Positions 1-5,379 of a stretch of 6,764 bases of DNA are shown piece by piece (position 1 is the stretch's first letter; each line of letters opens with the position of its first letter). The DNA is taken from positions 1-6,764 of the forward strand of contig CAKVJE010000090.1 in the NCBI GenBank assembly GCA_934754735.1. The letters run 5' to 3'. Both the position numbers and the translations under genes were made by a program. This stretch comes from an uncultured Candidatus Melainabacteria bacterium. Its GTDB lineage: Bacteria; Cyanobacteriota; Vampirovibrionia; Gastranaerophilales; Gastranaerophilaceae. A model generated the notes under the pieces. The model was given only the letters and a program-made list of their open reading frames with translations. It ran no database searches and was not told the origin of the DNA.

Positions 1-1049
1 TCAATTGCAGCTGAGCATGCAAGCGGATTTCCGGCATAAGTATGCGAGTGCATGAAAGCTTTACCTTTCAAATAATCGTCATAAAAAGCGTCATAGATTT
101 CTTGAGTCGTTACTGCAATTGCCATTGGCATATATCCGCCTGTCAAACCTTTTGAAAGACACATTATATCAGGACTTACACCGGCATGATTAAATGCGAA
201 CATTTTGCCGGTACGTCCATAACCTGTTGCGATTTCATCTGCAATTAAATGAACGTTGTATTTATCGCAAAGTTCTCTCAATTTTTTCAAGTACATTGGC
301 GGATAAACTTTCATACCTGCAGAGCCTTGCAAAAGAGGTTCAACAATAATTGCAGCTGTTTCGTGAGCGTGTTCGGCAAAAGCTTTTTCAGCTTTTTCAA
401 AACATTCGCAATGACAACAGCTTACTCCCTCTCCTTGAGCGGATGTGTTCACAGACGCATGTCCTTCACAAACCTTACCGTAAGGACATCTATAGCAATC
501 AGGGCCATCAATTCTGATTACATCCAGAAGAAGCGGTTTATACAATTCTGAATACAAATCAACTCCGCCAACTGCAAGCGCACCAAGTGTTTCGCCGTGG
601 TAAGCGTCAGAAAGTGCCATAAATCTTTTCTTTTCTGGATGCCCTGTTTGATAATGATATTGGAAACTCATTTTTAATGACATTTCAATTGCAGCTGACC
701 CATTATCAGCAAAATTAAATTTACAAAGTCCGTCAGGAACTACTTTCGCCAATTCATGACAAAGTGTAATCGCAGGCTTATGTGAAAAGTTTGCAAAAAT
801 AACATGTTCTAATGAATCAATTTGTTTTTTTACAGCTGCGTTAATTCTCGGATGACAATGTCCTAAAAGATTGCACCACCAAGAGCTTATAACATCTTTG
901 TAGCATTTTCCGTTTGTATCATAAAGGTTAATGCCTTGACCGCGCTCAATTACAATTGGTGGCAAGGTTTCGTAATCCTTCATTTGTGAGCATGGGTGCC
1001 AAATGTATTTTAAGTCTTCTTTTTGCCAATCTTTAATTTCGTTTTCCAT
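1..1049 (-). CDS. bioA: Adenosylmethionine-8-amino-7-oxononanoate aminotransferase, 5' part (C-terminus beyond window)
   Basis: This PLP enzyme transfers an amino group from S-adenosylmethionine to 7-keto-8-aminopelargonate (KAPA), giving 7,8-diaminopelargonate (DAPA) in cytosolic biotin synthesis. I translated 349 codons without a stop; the frame runs off the left edge, so roughly the last 80-100 residues are missing. The N-terminus carries the family's 'YIWHPCSQM' stretch. Also visible are SSWWCN (W57, W58, substrate pocket), the phosphate-binding NGSAA (116-120), AYHG (149-152), DEIATGYGRTG with the PLP-ring aspartate D271, and LSKGLTGG with the Schiff-base lysine K300. HSHTYAGNP (344-352 region) begins the C-terminal part. 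The ATG at 1049 has AAGG seven bases upstream. A cysteine-rich insert (C185-C216) interrupts the usual fold order; related 'CYRCPYG' inserts occur in Bacillus-type BioA. No other biotin gene is visible. Family assignment is firm; a related class III omega-aminotransferase is the only real alternative. Confidence 0.95.
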   Translation of the reverse strand, partial: MENEIKDWQKEDLKYIWHPCSQMKDYETLPPIVIERGQGINLYDTNGKCYKDVISSWWCNLLGHCHPRINAAVKKQIDSLEHVIFANFSHKPAITLCHELAKVVPDGLCKFNFADNGSAAIEMSLKMSFQYHYQTGHPEKKRFMALSDAYHGETLGALAVGGVDLYSELYKPLLLDVIRIDGPDCYRCPYGKVCEGHASVNTSAQGEGVSCCHCECFEKAEKAFAEHAHETAAIIVEPLLQGSAGMKVYPPMYLKKLRELCDKYNVHLIADEIATGYGRTGKMFAFNHAGVSPDIMCLSKGLTGGYMPMAIAVTTQEIYDAFYDDYLKGKAFMHSHTYAGNPLACSAAI

Positions 1050-1056
1050 AATATCG

Positions 1057-1060
1057 CCTT
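1057..1060 (-). promoter_or_regulatory. Ribosome binding site of bioA
   Basis: AAGG on the minus strand, seven bases before the ATG at 1049. It is modest, but it is the only purine-rich match near the start and it supports the chosen start codon. Confidence 0.5.
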
Positions 1061-1073
1061 TTTTAATTTTTTT

Positions 1074-1101
1074 GTTGGGCTGAAAGCCCAACTTACATTC
1101 T
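1074..1101. repeat. 28-base hairpin repeat, copy 1
   Basis: The core GTTGGGCTGAAAGCCCAAC is a perfect 7-base-pair stem with a 5-base loop, followed by TTACATTCT. The same 28 bases recur at 1257-1284 with one difference (T1093 versus C1276). In the bioA transcript this copy would fold about 25 bases before the start codon. On the minus strand it is followed by an A-run rather than a U-run, so it does not look like an intrinsic terminator of the upstream gene. It is best read as one member of a dispersed palindromic repeat family. Confidence 0.8.
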
Positions 1102-1109
1102 TTTTAAAA

Positions 1110-1190
1110 CCCTCTCCCTAACCATCCCCCAAGGGAGGGAACTAGTTTTTACATTTTCTGCTTGCTACCCCTCTCCATGGGGGAGGGTAG
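1110..1190. repeat. Pair of GC-rich imperfect palindromes
   Basis: Two G/C-rich blocks stand out from the AT-rich surroundings: 1110-1140 (starts CCCTCTCCCT, ends AAGGGAGGGA) and 1165-1190 (starts CTACCCCTCTCC, ends GGGGGAGGGTAG). The second is a near-perfect 26-base palindrome centred on CATG, with one mismatch and two G-T wobble pairs when folded. Both have the same plan, CCCTCTCC on the left and GGGAGGG on the right, and the same orientation, so they look like two diverged copies of one hairpin repeat. No coding potential is apparent. Confidence 0.65.
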
Positions 1191-1225
1191 AATTTCAAGT
1201 TGAGCCTTCGCGAAACTTAGAAATT
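1191..1225. repeat. AT-rich imperfect hairpin with TTCGCGAA in the loop side
   Basis: AATTTCAAGTT (1191-1201) pairs with AACTTAGAAATT (1214-1225), leaving one bulged base. The enclosed segment contains the palindrome TTCGCGAA. G-rich runs lie on both sides (GGGGGAGGG before, GGGTGGGGG after). It is part of the 1074-1284 repeat block; no promoter or gene function can be assigned. Confidence 0.5.
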
Positions 1226-1256
1226 CGGGTGGGGGCTTGTTCCACATTTTGTTATT

Positions 1257-1284
1257 GTTGGGCTGAAAGCCCAACCTACATTCT
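1257..1284. repeat. 28-base hairpin repeat, copy 2
   Basis: The second copy of the GTTGGGCTGAAAGCCCAAC hairpin, followed by CTACATTCT. It matches copy 1 at 27 of 28 positions and has the same orientation. The two copies bracket the GC-rich palindromes and the AT-rich hairpin, with 155 bases between them, forming a 211-base composite repeat block (1074-1284). Confidence 0.8.
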
Positions 1285-1288
1285 ATTG

Positions 1289-1383
1289 AGTGAATAGGTA
1301 AATAAGTTCGTATTAAATATATTCAATTTCTAACAAAGTTCAACATAGAAAATAACTAAAACGAACTTATTCACTCATTCACT
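1289..1383. mobile_element. Putative 95-base MITE-like element
   Basis: The left end (1289-1311) and the reverse complement of the right end (1361-1383) match at 20 of 23 positions; both begin AGTGAAT and share the innermost AATAAGTTCGT exactly. The 95-base unit is flanked directly on both sides by TATTG (1284-1288 and 1384-1388), as expected for a 5-base target duplication. It has no coding capacity, so it would be a non-autonomous element. Alternatives are a long imperfect hairpin at the 3' end of the penicillin-binding protein transcript, or a chance product of the neighbouring ATTCACT repeats. The flanks are AT-rich, so a coincidental 5-base match is possible. Confidence 0.45.
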
Positions 1384-1431
1384 TATTGCCCTATTCACTT
1401 TTTACCTCATTCACTTTTTACTATTGCCCTA
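1369..1431. repeat. Short degenerate tandem array (ATTCACT / ATTGCCCTA)
   Basis: ATTCACT occurs at 1369, 1377, 1393 and 1409. ATTGCCCTA occurs at 1385 and 1423. CATTCACTTTTTAC and TATTCACTTTTTAC form two adjacent near-identical units. The last ATTGCCCTA overlaps the stop codon and final codons of the penicillin-binding protein gene, so the array reaches into coding sequence. Confidence 0.55.
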
Positions 1432-3568
1432 CCGGTGCGTTTGTTACAGGAATCGGCGCAAACTGCGCTTGCGGAGCTTCAACTCTTTCCTGCTTAACTT
1501 CAACCGTCGGAGTTTCTTTTCTCTTTTGAATTAAATCTACCGGCTTTATACTATCCGGTTTAACAACGGCAGGTTGTTCGTTGTTTTCTTTTTGCACTTC
1601 ATTTTTTTCTTTTTCTTTATCCTTTTCATCTAATTTCTTTTTAGCTTCAGATTGAGGAATTATAGAAACTCCAGGAGCTTTGAAAGGATTTAAGATAACT
1701 TCCGGATATTCAAAATCAACATTTCCGTAAGGTTCTGTTGCAACTGTCATTACGTCTTTCCAAATAATTGCCGGAACAGTACCACCTGTAATTCCTCCCA
1801 TTTGAGAGTTATCATCATTACCAACCCAAACACCTGTTACAACATCCGGAGTAAATCCTATAAAGTAAGCATCGCGGCTATCATCGGTTGTACCAGTTTT
1901 ACCTGCAGCAGGCTTACCGATATTTGCAGCACGTCCGGTACCGTTTGTGATTACAGTTTTCATAATTGCTGTCATTGTAGCTGCGGTATTCAAATTTAAA
2001 ACTTTGCTTGAGCGAGCTTTTTTTGCTTCATAAAGAACTGTTCCACGTGATGATTCAACTCTTTCGATTGCATAAGGTTCAACCTTAAAACCACCATTTG
2101 CAAATACGCCGTATGCTCTTGTCATTTCAAATAATTTAACGCTGTTTGACCCAAGCGAAATCGTGTAGTCATAAGGAATTGGAGTTGTAATTCCCATTAC
2201 ACGTGCTAATTGAATAACTGCTCTTACGCCAACAGCGTCCATAAGTCTCGCCGTACAAACGTTAGAAGATACCATTAATGCTGTATATAGCGGAATTGGG
2301 CCTCTATATTTATTACCATAGTTTTTAGGCGTCCAATCACCTGCTCTAAACGGCAAATCATCAATCATATCATTTGGTGAATATCCTTTTTCGATTGCTG
2401 CTGTATAAACAAAAGGTTTAAAAGCTGAGCCTGAAGGACGAGAAGACTGTGTAATTCTATCGTATTGGCTCTTAGAATAATCTTTACCGCCTGCGTAAAC
2501 TAAGATTCGGCCGTCAATTGGGCTGAATGAGAATACTGCAGCTTGGTTTTTATCACGACTTAGTCCCCAAGCGTTTAAATCTCTGATGATTGCTTCGTTT
2601 GCCTTAACTTGCGCATTGTAGTTAAGTGTTGTTATTACTTTGTAACCACCATTTACGATTTCGTCTTCAGAAAAACCTAATTTTTGTAAATCTTTCATTA
2701 CATAGTCGCAGAAATATGGCGCTTTATTTGTTGCATACATCATTGGCATGGTTGAAAGTTTGATTGGTGATTTTTTTGCGTTTTCGTAAGTTTCTTTATC
2801 AATGTATTTCATTTTATACATTCTCAAAAGAACCTGATTTCTACGTTTTTCGGCTAGTTTAATATTGTTATAAGGTGAATAAACGGAAGGAGCTTGTGGA
2901 AGTCCTGCAATTAATGCCATTTCAGGCAAAGTTAATTGGTTAAGATTTTTGTTAAAATAAATCTTTGCAGCACCTTTAACGCCATATGCACCAGAGCCAA
3001 GATAAACATTGTTAAGGTACATTTCTAAAATTTTATCTTTAGGAATAGTTTTTTCGATTTGAGCAGCAACTTGAAGTTCTTTTATCTTACGAGTAAAAGT
3101 TTTTTCGTTAGACAAGAAAAGAATTCTTGAAAGCTGCTGTGTAATTGTACTTGCACCTTGTACAACGTGCCCTGCCAGAGTGTTAGCAACCATTGAACGC
3201 GCAAGACCAATCATGTCATATCCCGGATGAGAATAGAAATTTTTATCTTCTGTCGCAAGCAAAGCTTTAACCAATTGTTCCGGAACTTCGCTCAATTGAA
3301 CGTTAGAATAAGTGTATCCGGCAAAAGTTTTGATAACTTCGCCGTCTGATGCGCAGAAAGTTGTTACAATATTAGGTTTAAGTGTATTTAAGTTTTTTAT
3401 TGGCGGAAGCGACATTAAATAAAGCTTTAATGCAATCATGCCAGCTAAAAATACACCAAGCGCAAAAACTACAAGTCCGGTAATCAAATTTAACATTGGA
3501 TTATCAACTGTGATACGTTTTTTAGAATATCCTCTTTTCCTATTTTTAGGAATGTTGTAATTTCCCAT
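1421..3568 (-). CDS. Class A penicillin-binding protein (PBP1A family), bifunctional
   Basis: A peptidoglycan synthase that polymerises lipid II into glycan strands and cross-links the stem peptides; it is anchored in the inner membrane and acts outside it. The 715-residue protein has a basic cytoplasmic N-terminus (8-20) and one membrane segment (about 26-51). Next is a GT51 domain (about 70-245) with ATEDKNFYSHPG (catalytic E107), GASTITQQ (138-145), RKIKELQ (second glutamate E164) and the AGLPQAPSVYSP motif (221-232). The transpeptidase domain (about 340-610) has SGSAFKP (nucleophile S381, K384), SSN (434-436) and KTGTT (557-561). All catalytic motifs are intact. After the transpeptidase comes a tail of about 95 residues, first Lys/Glu-rich (642-664) and then Pro/Gln/Val-rich, probably disordered. 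The ATG at 3568 has AAGAG five bases and AGAAGGG twelve bases upstream. It is divergent from the 3722 gene and 371 bases from bioA. Whether it is mrcA or pbpC-like cannot be fixed by name alone, but the PBP1A type fits best. Confidence 0.97.
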   Translation of the reverse strand: MGNYNIPKNRKRGYSKKRITVDNPMLNLITGLVVFALGVFLAGMIALKLYLMSLPPIKNLNTLKPNIVTTFCASDGEVIKTFAGYTYSNVQLSEVPEQLVKALLATEDKNFYSHPGYDMIGLARSMVANTLAGHVVQGASTITQQLSRILFLSNEKTFTRKIKELQVAAQIEKTIPKDKILEMYLNNVYLGSGAYGVKGAAKIYFNKNLNQLTLPEMALIAGLPQAPSVYSPYNNIKLAEKRRNQVLLRMYKMKYIDKETYENAKKSPIKLSTMPMMYATNKAPYFCDYVMKDLQKLGFSEDEIVNGGYKVITTLNYNAQVKANEAIIRDLNAWGLSRDKNQAAVFSFSPIDGRILVYAGGKDYSKSQYDRITQSSRPSGSAFKPFVYTAAIEKGYSPNDMIDDLPFRAGDWTPKNYGNKYRGPIPLYTALMVSSNVCTARLMDAVGVRAVIQLARVMGITTPIPYDYTISLGSNSVKLFEMTRAYGVFANGGFKVEPYAIERVESSRGTVLYEAKKARSSKVLNLNTAATMTAIMKTVITNGTGRAANIGKPAAGKTGTTDDSRDAYFIGFTPDVVTGVWVGNDDNSQMGGITGGTVPAIIWKDVMTVATEPYGNVDFEYPEVILNPFKAPGVSIIPQSEAKKKLDEKDKEKEKNEVQKENNEQPAVVKPDSIKPVDLIQKRKETPTVEVKQERVEAPQAQFAPIPVTNAPVGQ

Positions 3569-3660
3569 ATTTACTCTTATCCCTTCTATTTGTTTTATAG
3601 ATTGCTCTACCCTTTCCCTAACAGCGGGAATGAGAACTATTTTCTAACCTTATTTATAGG

Positions 3661-3689
3661 TTATAATATAGTTAATCTTATTTTACCAA
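3661..3689 (-). promoter_or_regulatory. Possible promoter of the penicillin-binding protein gene
   Basis: On the minus strand, TTGGTA (3689-3684) lies 17 bases before TTATAA (3666-3661), about 90 bases upstream of the ATG at 3568. It matches sigma-70 spacing with imperfect boxes. In AT-rich DNA such matches are common, so this is tentative. Confidence 0.3.
3662..3667 (+). promoter_or_regulatory. Possible -10 box for the YkgJ-type gene
   Basis: A perfect TATAAT lies 54 bases before the ATG at 3722, in the 153-base gap between divergent genes. No good -35 box sits 16-18 bases upstream (the sequence there is about ATTTTC). It overlaps the candidate minus-strand promoter, so the two genes may compete for or share control. 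Confidence 0.35.
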
Positions 3690-3721
3690 ATAAATCGAAA
3701 TAGCGGAGTTTTTGCAATCAA

Positions 3722-4120
3722 ATGTTAAGTTTTTTGACAATTTTAAAAAATGAATTTTTATCTTATTTCGTTCCTGAGAAAATGGAGTACAAAATTACGG
3801 GTAAATGTCTAAAATGTGGCAAATGTTGTCGTTATATGTATAGTTTTGATACGTATACAACGACTGATTTTAAGATTATGCAATTTTTATTCCCTGCTTA
3901 TAAACGATTTTATATTAGAGGAAAAGACGAAGAAGGTAATTTGATATTTGCTTGTAAATACGTAACAGAAGAAGGGCTTTGTTCTGTTTATGACAAGCGA
4001 TTAAAGATGTGTAAAAATTACCCTGCAAAAAAGATTTCATACGCCGGAAAGTTGCATGAAGGTTGCGGATACAAGGTTGAAGATAAAAGCTTTGAAAGTT
4101 ATATGAAGAAAAAACTATAA
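3722..4120 (+). CDS. YkgJ-type Zn/Fe-chelating cysteine-cluster protein
   Basis: A 132-residue member of the CxxCxxCC family (YkgJ/UPF0153, 'zinc- or iron-chelating domain'). The exact role of the family is not established; metal binding is inferred from the conserved cysteines. Eight cysteines are visible: CLKCGKCC (C29, C32, C35, C36), then C78, C87 in GLCSVYDKR, C97 in MCKNYP, and C115. The order C...CSVY..R...C..YP is the family signature. Length is typical, and there is no signal peptide or clear membrane segment, so a cytosolic location is likely. The ATG at 3722 has GGAG at 3705-3708, 13 bases upstream, which is rather far. Met21 (3782) is an alternative start that would keep all cysteines but has only a weak purine stretch before it. 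The 3' end overlaps the convergent thioredoxin-like gene by 6 bases. Confidence 0.85.
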   Translation: MLSFLTILKNEFLSYFVPEKMEYKITGKCLKCGKCCRYMYSFDTYTTTDFKIMQFLFPAYKRFYIRGKDEEGNLIFACKYVTEEGLCSVYDKRLKMCKNYPAKKISYAGKLHEGCGYKVEDKSFESYMKKKL

Positions 4121-4411
4121 GTACTTAATAATCGCGTTCATCAAATCATATTTATTCCTTAAACCGCTAAAACGTTCAACTTCTTTACCATTTCTAAACA
4201 CTAAAAAGGTTGGAAATGAATGTATACTATATCTTATTGTAAGTTCAACCTCTTTTTCAGCATCTACTTGGCAGATATAAATTTTATCCAATTCTTTTAA
4301 AATCTCATTTTGCTTTCTACAATAACCGCACCACGGAGCGTAAAACTCAATAAGCTTGAGTCCGTTTTTCACTTCTTCATTAAAATTATCTTTGGTCAAA
4401 GTTTTTAACAT
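4115..4411 (-). CDS. Thioredoxin-like protein, single domain with WCGYC active site
   Basis: A 98-residue thioredoxin-fold protein that would exchange dithiol and disulfide states with partner proteins in the cytosol; no signal peptide or lipobox is present. The active site is APWCGYC (W27, C28, C31) and the cis-proline is in SFPTF (P67). The C-terminal helix follows GLRNKYDL. Residues 21-31 (IEFYAPWCGYC) resemble the protein disulfide isomerase a-domain more than classic thioredoxin: Glu22 stands where E. coli thioredoxin has the buried Asp26, and Tyr replaces Pro in CGPC. At 98 residues it is slightly shorter than typical thioredoxin (about 105-110). The ATG at 4411 has a strong AGGAGGG six bases upstream, which lies inside a hairpin. 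It sits 54 bases after the hypothetical gene at 4466-5365 on the same strand. A glutaredoxin-like partner or a thioredoxin variant is equally possible; the specific substrate is unknown. Confidence 0.88.
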   Translation of the reverse strand: MLKTLTKDNFNEEVKNGLKLIEFYAPWCGYCRKQNEILKELDKIYICQVDAEKEVELTIRYSIHSFPTFLVFRNGKEVERFSGLRNKYDLMNAIIKYL

Positions 4412-4445
4412 AAAAATCCCTCCTAAATAAGATTAAGAGGGATTT
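4412..4445 (-). terminator. Terminator-like hairpin covering the thioredoxin-gene ribosome binding site
   Basis: On the minus strand AAATCCCTC (4445-4437) pairs perfectly with GAGGGATTT (4422-4414): a 9-base-pair stem with a 14-base AT-rich loop, followed by a T-run (five T, 4416-4412) and at once by the ATG at 4411. It lies 20 bases after the stop codon of the gene at 4466-5365, so it can serve as that gene's intrinsic terminator. Most of the Shine-Dalgarno AGGAGGG (4424-4418) is in the downstream arm, so folding would also hide it. Confidence 0.6.
4418..4424 (-). promoter_or_regulatory. Strong ribosome binding site of the thioredoxin-like gene
   Basis: AGGAGGG on the minus strand, six bases before the ATG at 4411. 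It fixes the start codon. Five of its seven bases are paired in the 4414-4445 hairpin. Confidence 0.8.
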
Positions 4446-4465
4446 AAAATTTTTACATTACCTAA

Positions 4466-5365
4466 TTAGATACGTTTTTTAATTAAAGTATCTACATATT
4501 GAATAGCTAATTTCGGAATCTCAGCAGTTTTAACTTTAGCTTTTTCACTAATTGCCTTTATAATTTCTTGAACAGAAATTGTTTTATGCGGAAGTGATAC
4601 GTACTTTTCAGCAGCTTCCTTAATATTTTGCATAGCATTCCATAATGCTTTATTTGGATCATAAACATCACGACGGCTGATATCAATCAATTTGCCAGCC
4701 TTTCTTTTTTGAGATAATAAGCTTATTTCTTTTGCATTTTCAGCAATATATTTTTTTACAAAATCGCTTGAATCTCTAAGGTCAGTATAATATTTAAATT
4801 GTTTTGTAACATTTTCTAAAGCGTCTACCGCTTTACGATATTTCTTTTTCATTACATAAGAAGAACCTGCCGTTGTATAATGTCTGGTAAAATACCCTTT
4901 CTCTAAATCATCTGCTCGGTCATAAAAAGCCTCTACATCGTCGTCAAGATTTGTTGTAGCATCAACAACGGTTTTTTCTATGTTTTCCGCTTTCTCTTTT
5001 TTCATTTCTAGAAATTTTTCCAACTTACTATTATAAACTCTTAAAGAGTCTTCTCGGTTCATTGCAGGAACTTCTGTAATTGTCTTTCTAACCTTGCCGT
5101 TGTCGTATTCATAATAGAATTCTGTACCTAAAATATCTTTGGCTGATTTTCTTCCATTTTGCTCTGTATAAATTTTTTCGTTATCAGGAAGACAAGTTCC
5201 CAAAATATCCACATCACCTTGATCAGCCATTGTAGAATCTAGCTTAAAATTTTTAGATTCCCAAGAGTATGGACTATATTCCATTTTCCAATTTCCGCCA
5301 TTTTGTGCAGATTTATCTGTAAATAAACCTCTGAAATTTGTATTACCTATTGCATTGATTTTCAT
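4466..5365 (-). CDS. Hypothetical protein with N-terminal 'FRG' tag, second gene of operon
   Basis: I do not recognise this 299-residue protein. It starts MKINAIGNTNFRG, much like the start of its upstream neighbour (MRISPIKSAISFSG). It has no signal peptide or membrane segment. The N-terminal third (about 25-100) is mixed, with the pentapeptide DILGT twice (53-57 and 77-81). From about 103 it is charged and mostly helical, with coiled-coil-like stretches at 105-135 and 180-200. FYDRADDL (147-154) recalls LYDKAGDL of the neighbour, and LGT...KIY (55-66) recalls its LGT...KVY, suggesting remote paralogy. It has a single cysteine (C58), so it is not a redox or metal protein by composition. The ATG at 5365 has GGAG six bases upstream, and only 14 bases separate it from the preceding gene, so the two are very likely co-transcribed. 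The C-terminus is basic (IKKRI). Confidence 0.85.
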   Translation of the reverse strand: MKINAIGNTNFRGLFTDKSAQNGGNWKMEYSPYSWESKNFKLDSTMADQGDVDILGTCLPDNEKIYTEQNGRKSAKDILGTEFYYEYDNGKVRKTITEVPAMNREDSLRVYNSKLEKFLEMKKEKAENIEKTVVDATTNLDDDVEAFYDRADDLEKGYFTRHYTTAGSSYVMKKKYRKAVDALENVTKQFKYYTDLRDSSDFVKKYIAENAKEISLLSQKRKAGKLIDISRRDVYDPNKALWNAMQNIKEAAEKYVSLPHKTISVQEIIKAISEKAKVKTAEIPKLAIQYVDTLIKKRI

Positions 5366-5371
5366 AAACTA

Positions 5372-5375
5372 CTCC
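5372..5375 (-). promoter_or_regulatory. Ribosome binding site in the 14-base gap between the two hypothetical genes
   Basis: GGAG on the minus strand, six bases before the ATG at 5365 and five bases after the upstream stop codon. It supports the start choice and translation from a shared transcript. Confidence 0.65.
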
Positions 5376-5379
5376 AAAA

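Noticed and set aside
249..551. Plus-strand open frame of 100 codons
   Set aside because: It lies wholly antisense to bioA, whose translation shows clear family motifs throughout; the antisense peptide has no recognisable features.
1074..1284. CRISPR array
   Set aside because: There are only two copies of the 28-base repeat, and the 155 bases between them are far longer than a spacer and full of other repeats; no cas genes are present.
1257..1284. Intrinsic terminator of the penicillin-binding protein gene
   Set aside because: The stem is good, but on the minus strand it is followed by AATAACAAAA, not a T-run, and it is more than 130 bases past the stop codon.
1802..1999. Plus-strand open frame of 65 codons
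   Set aside because: It is antisense to the transpeptidase domain of the penicillin-binding protein, where the KTG motif is encoded; a shadow frame.
3600..3640. Another member of the GC-rich repeat (CTACCCTTTCCCTAACAGCGGG)
   Set aside because: It shares only a short CCCTTTCCCTAAC stretch with the block at 1110 and lacks a clear palindrome, so it is too weak to list as a copy.
3722..3781. N-terminal signal or membrane anchor of the YkgJ-type protein
   Set aside because: The first 17 residues are somewhat hydrophobic, but contain Lys and Glu and no cleavage site; the true start may even be Met21.
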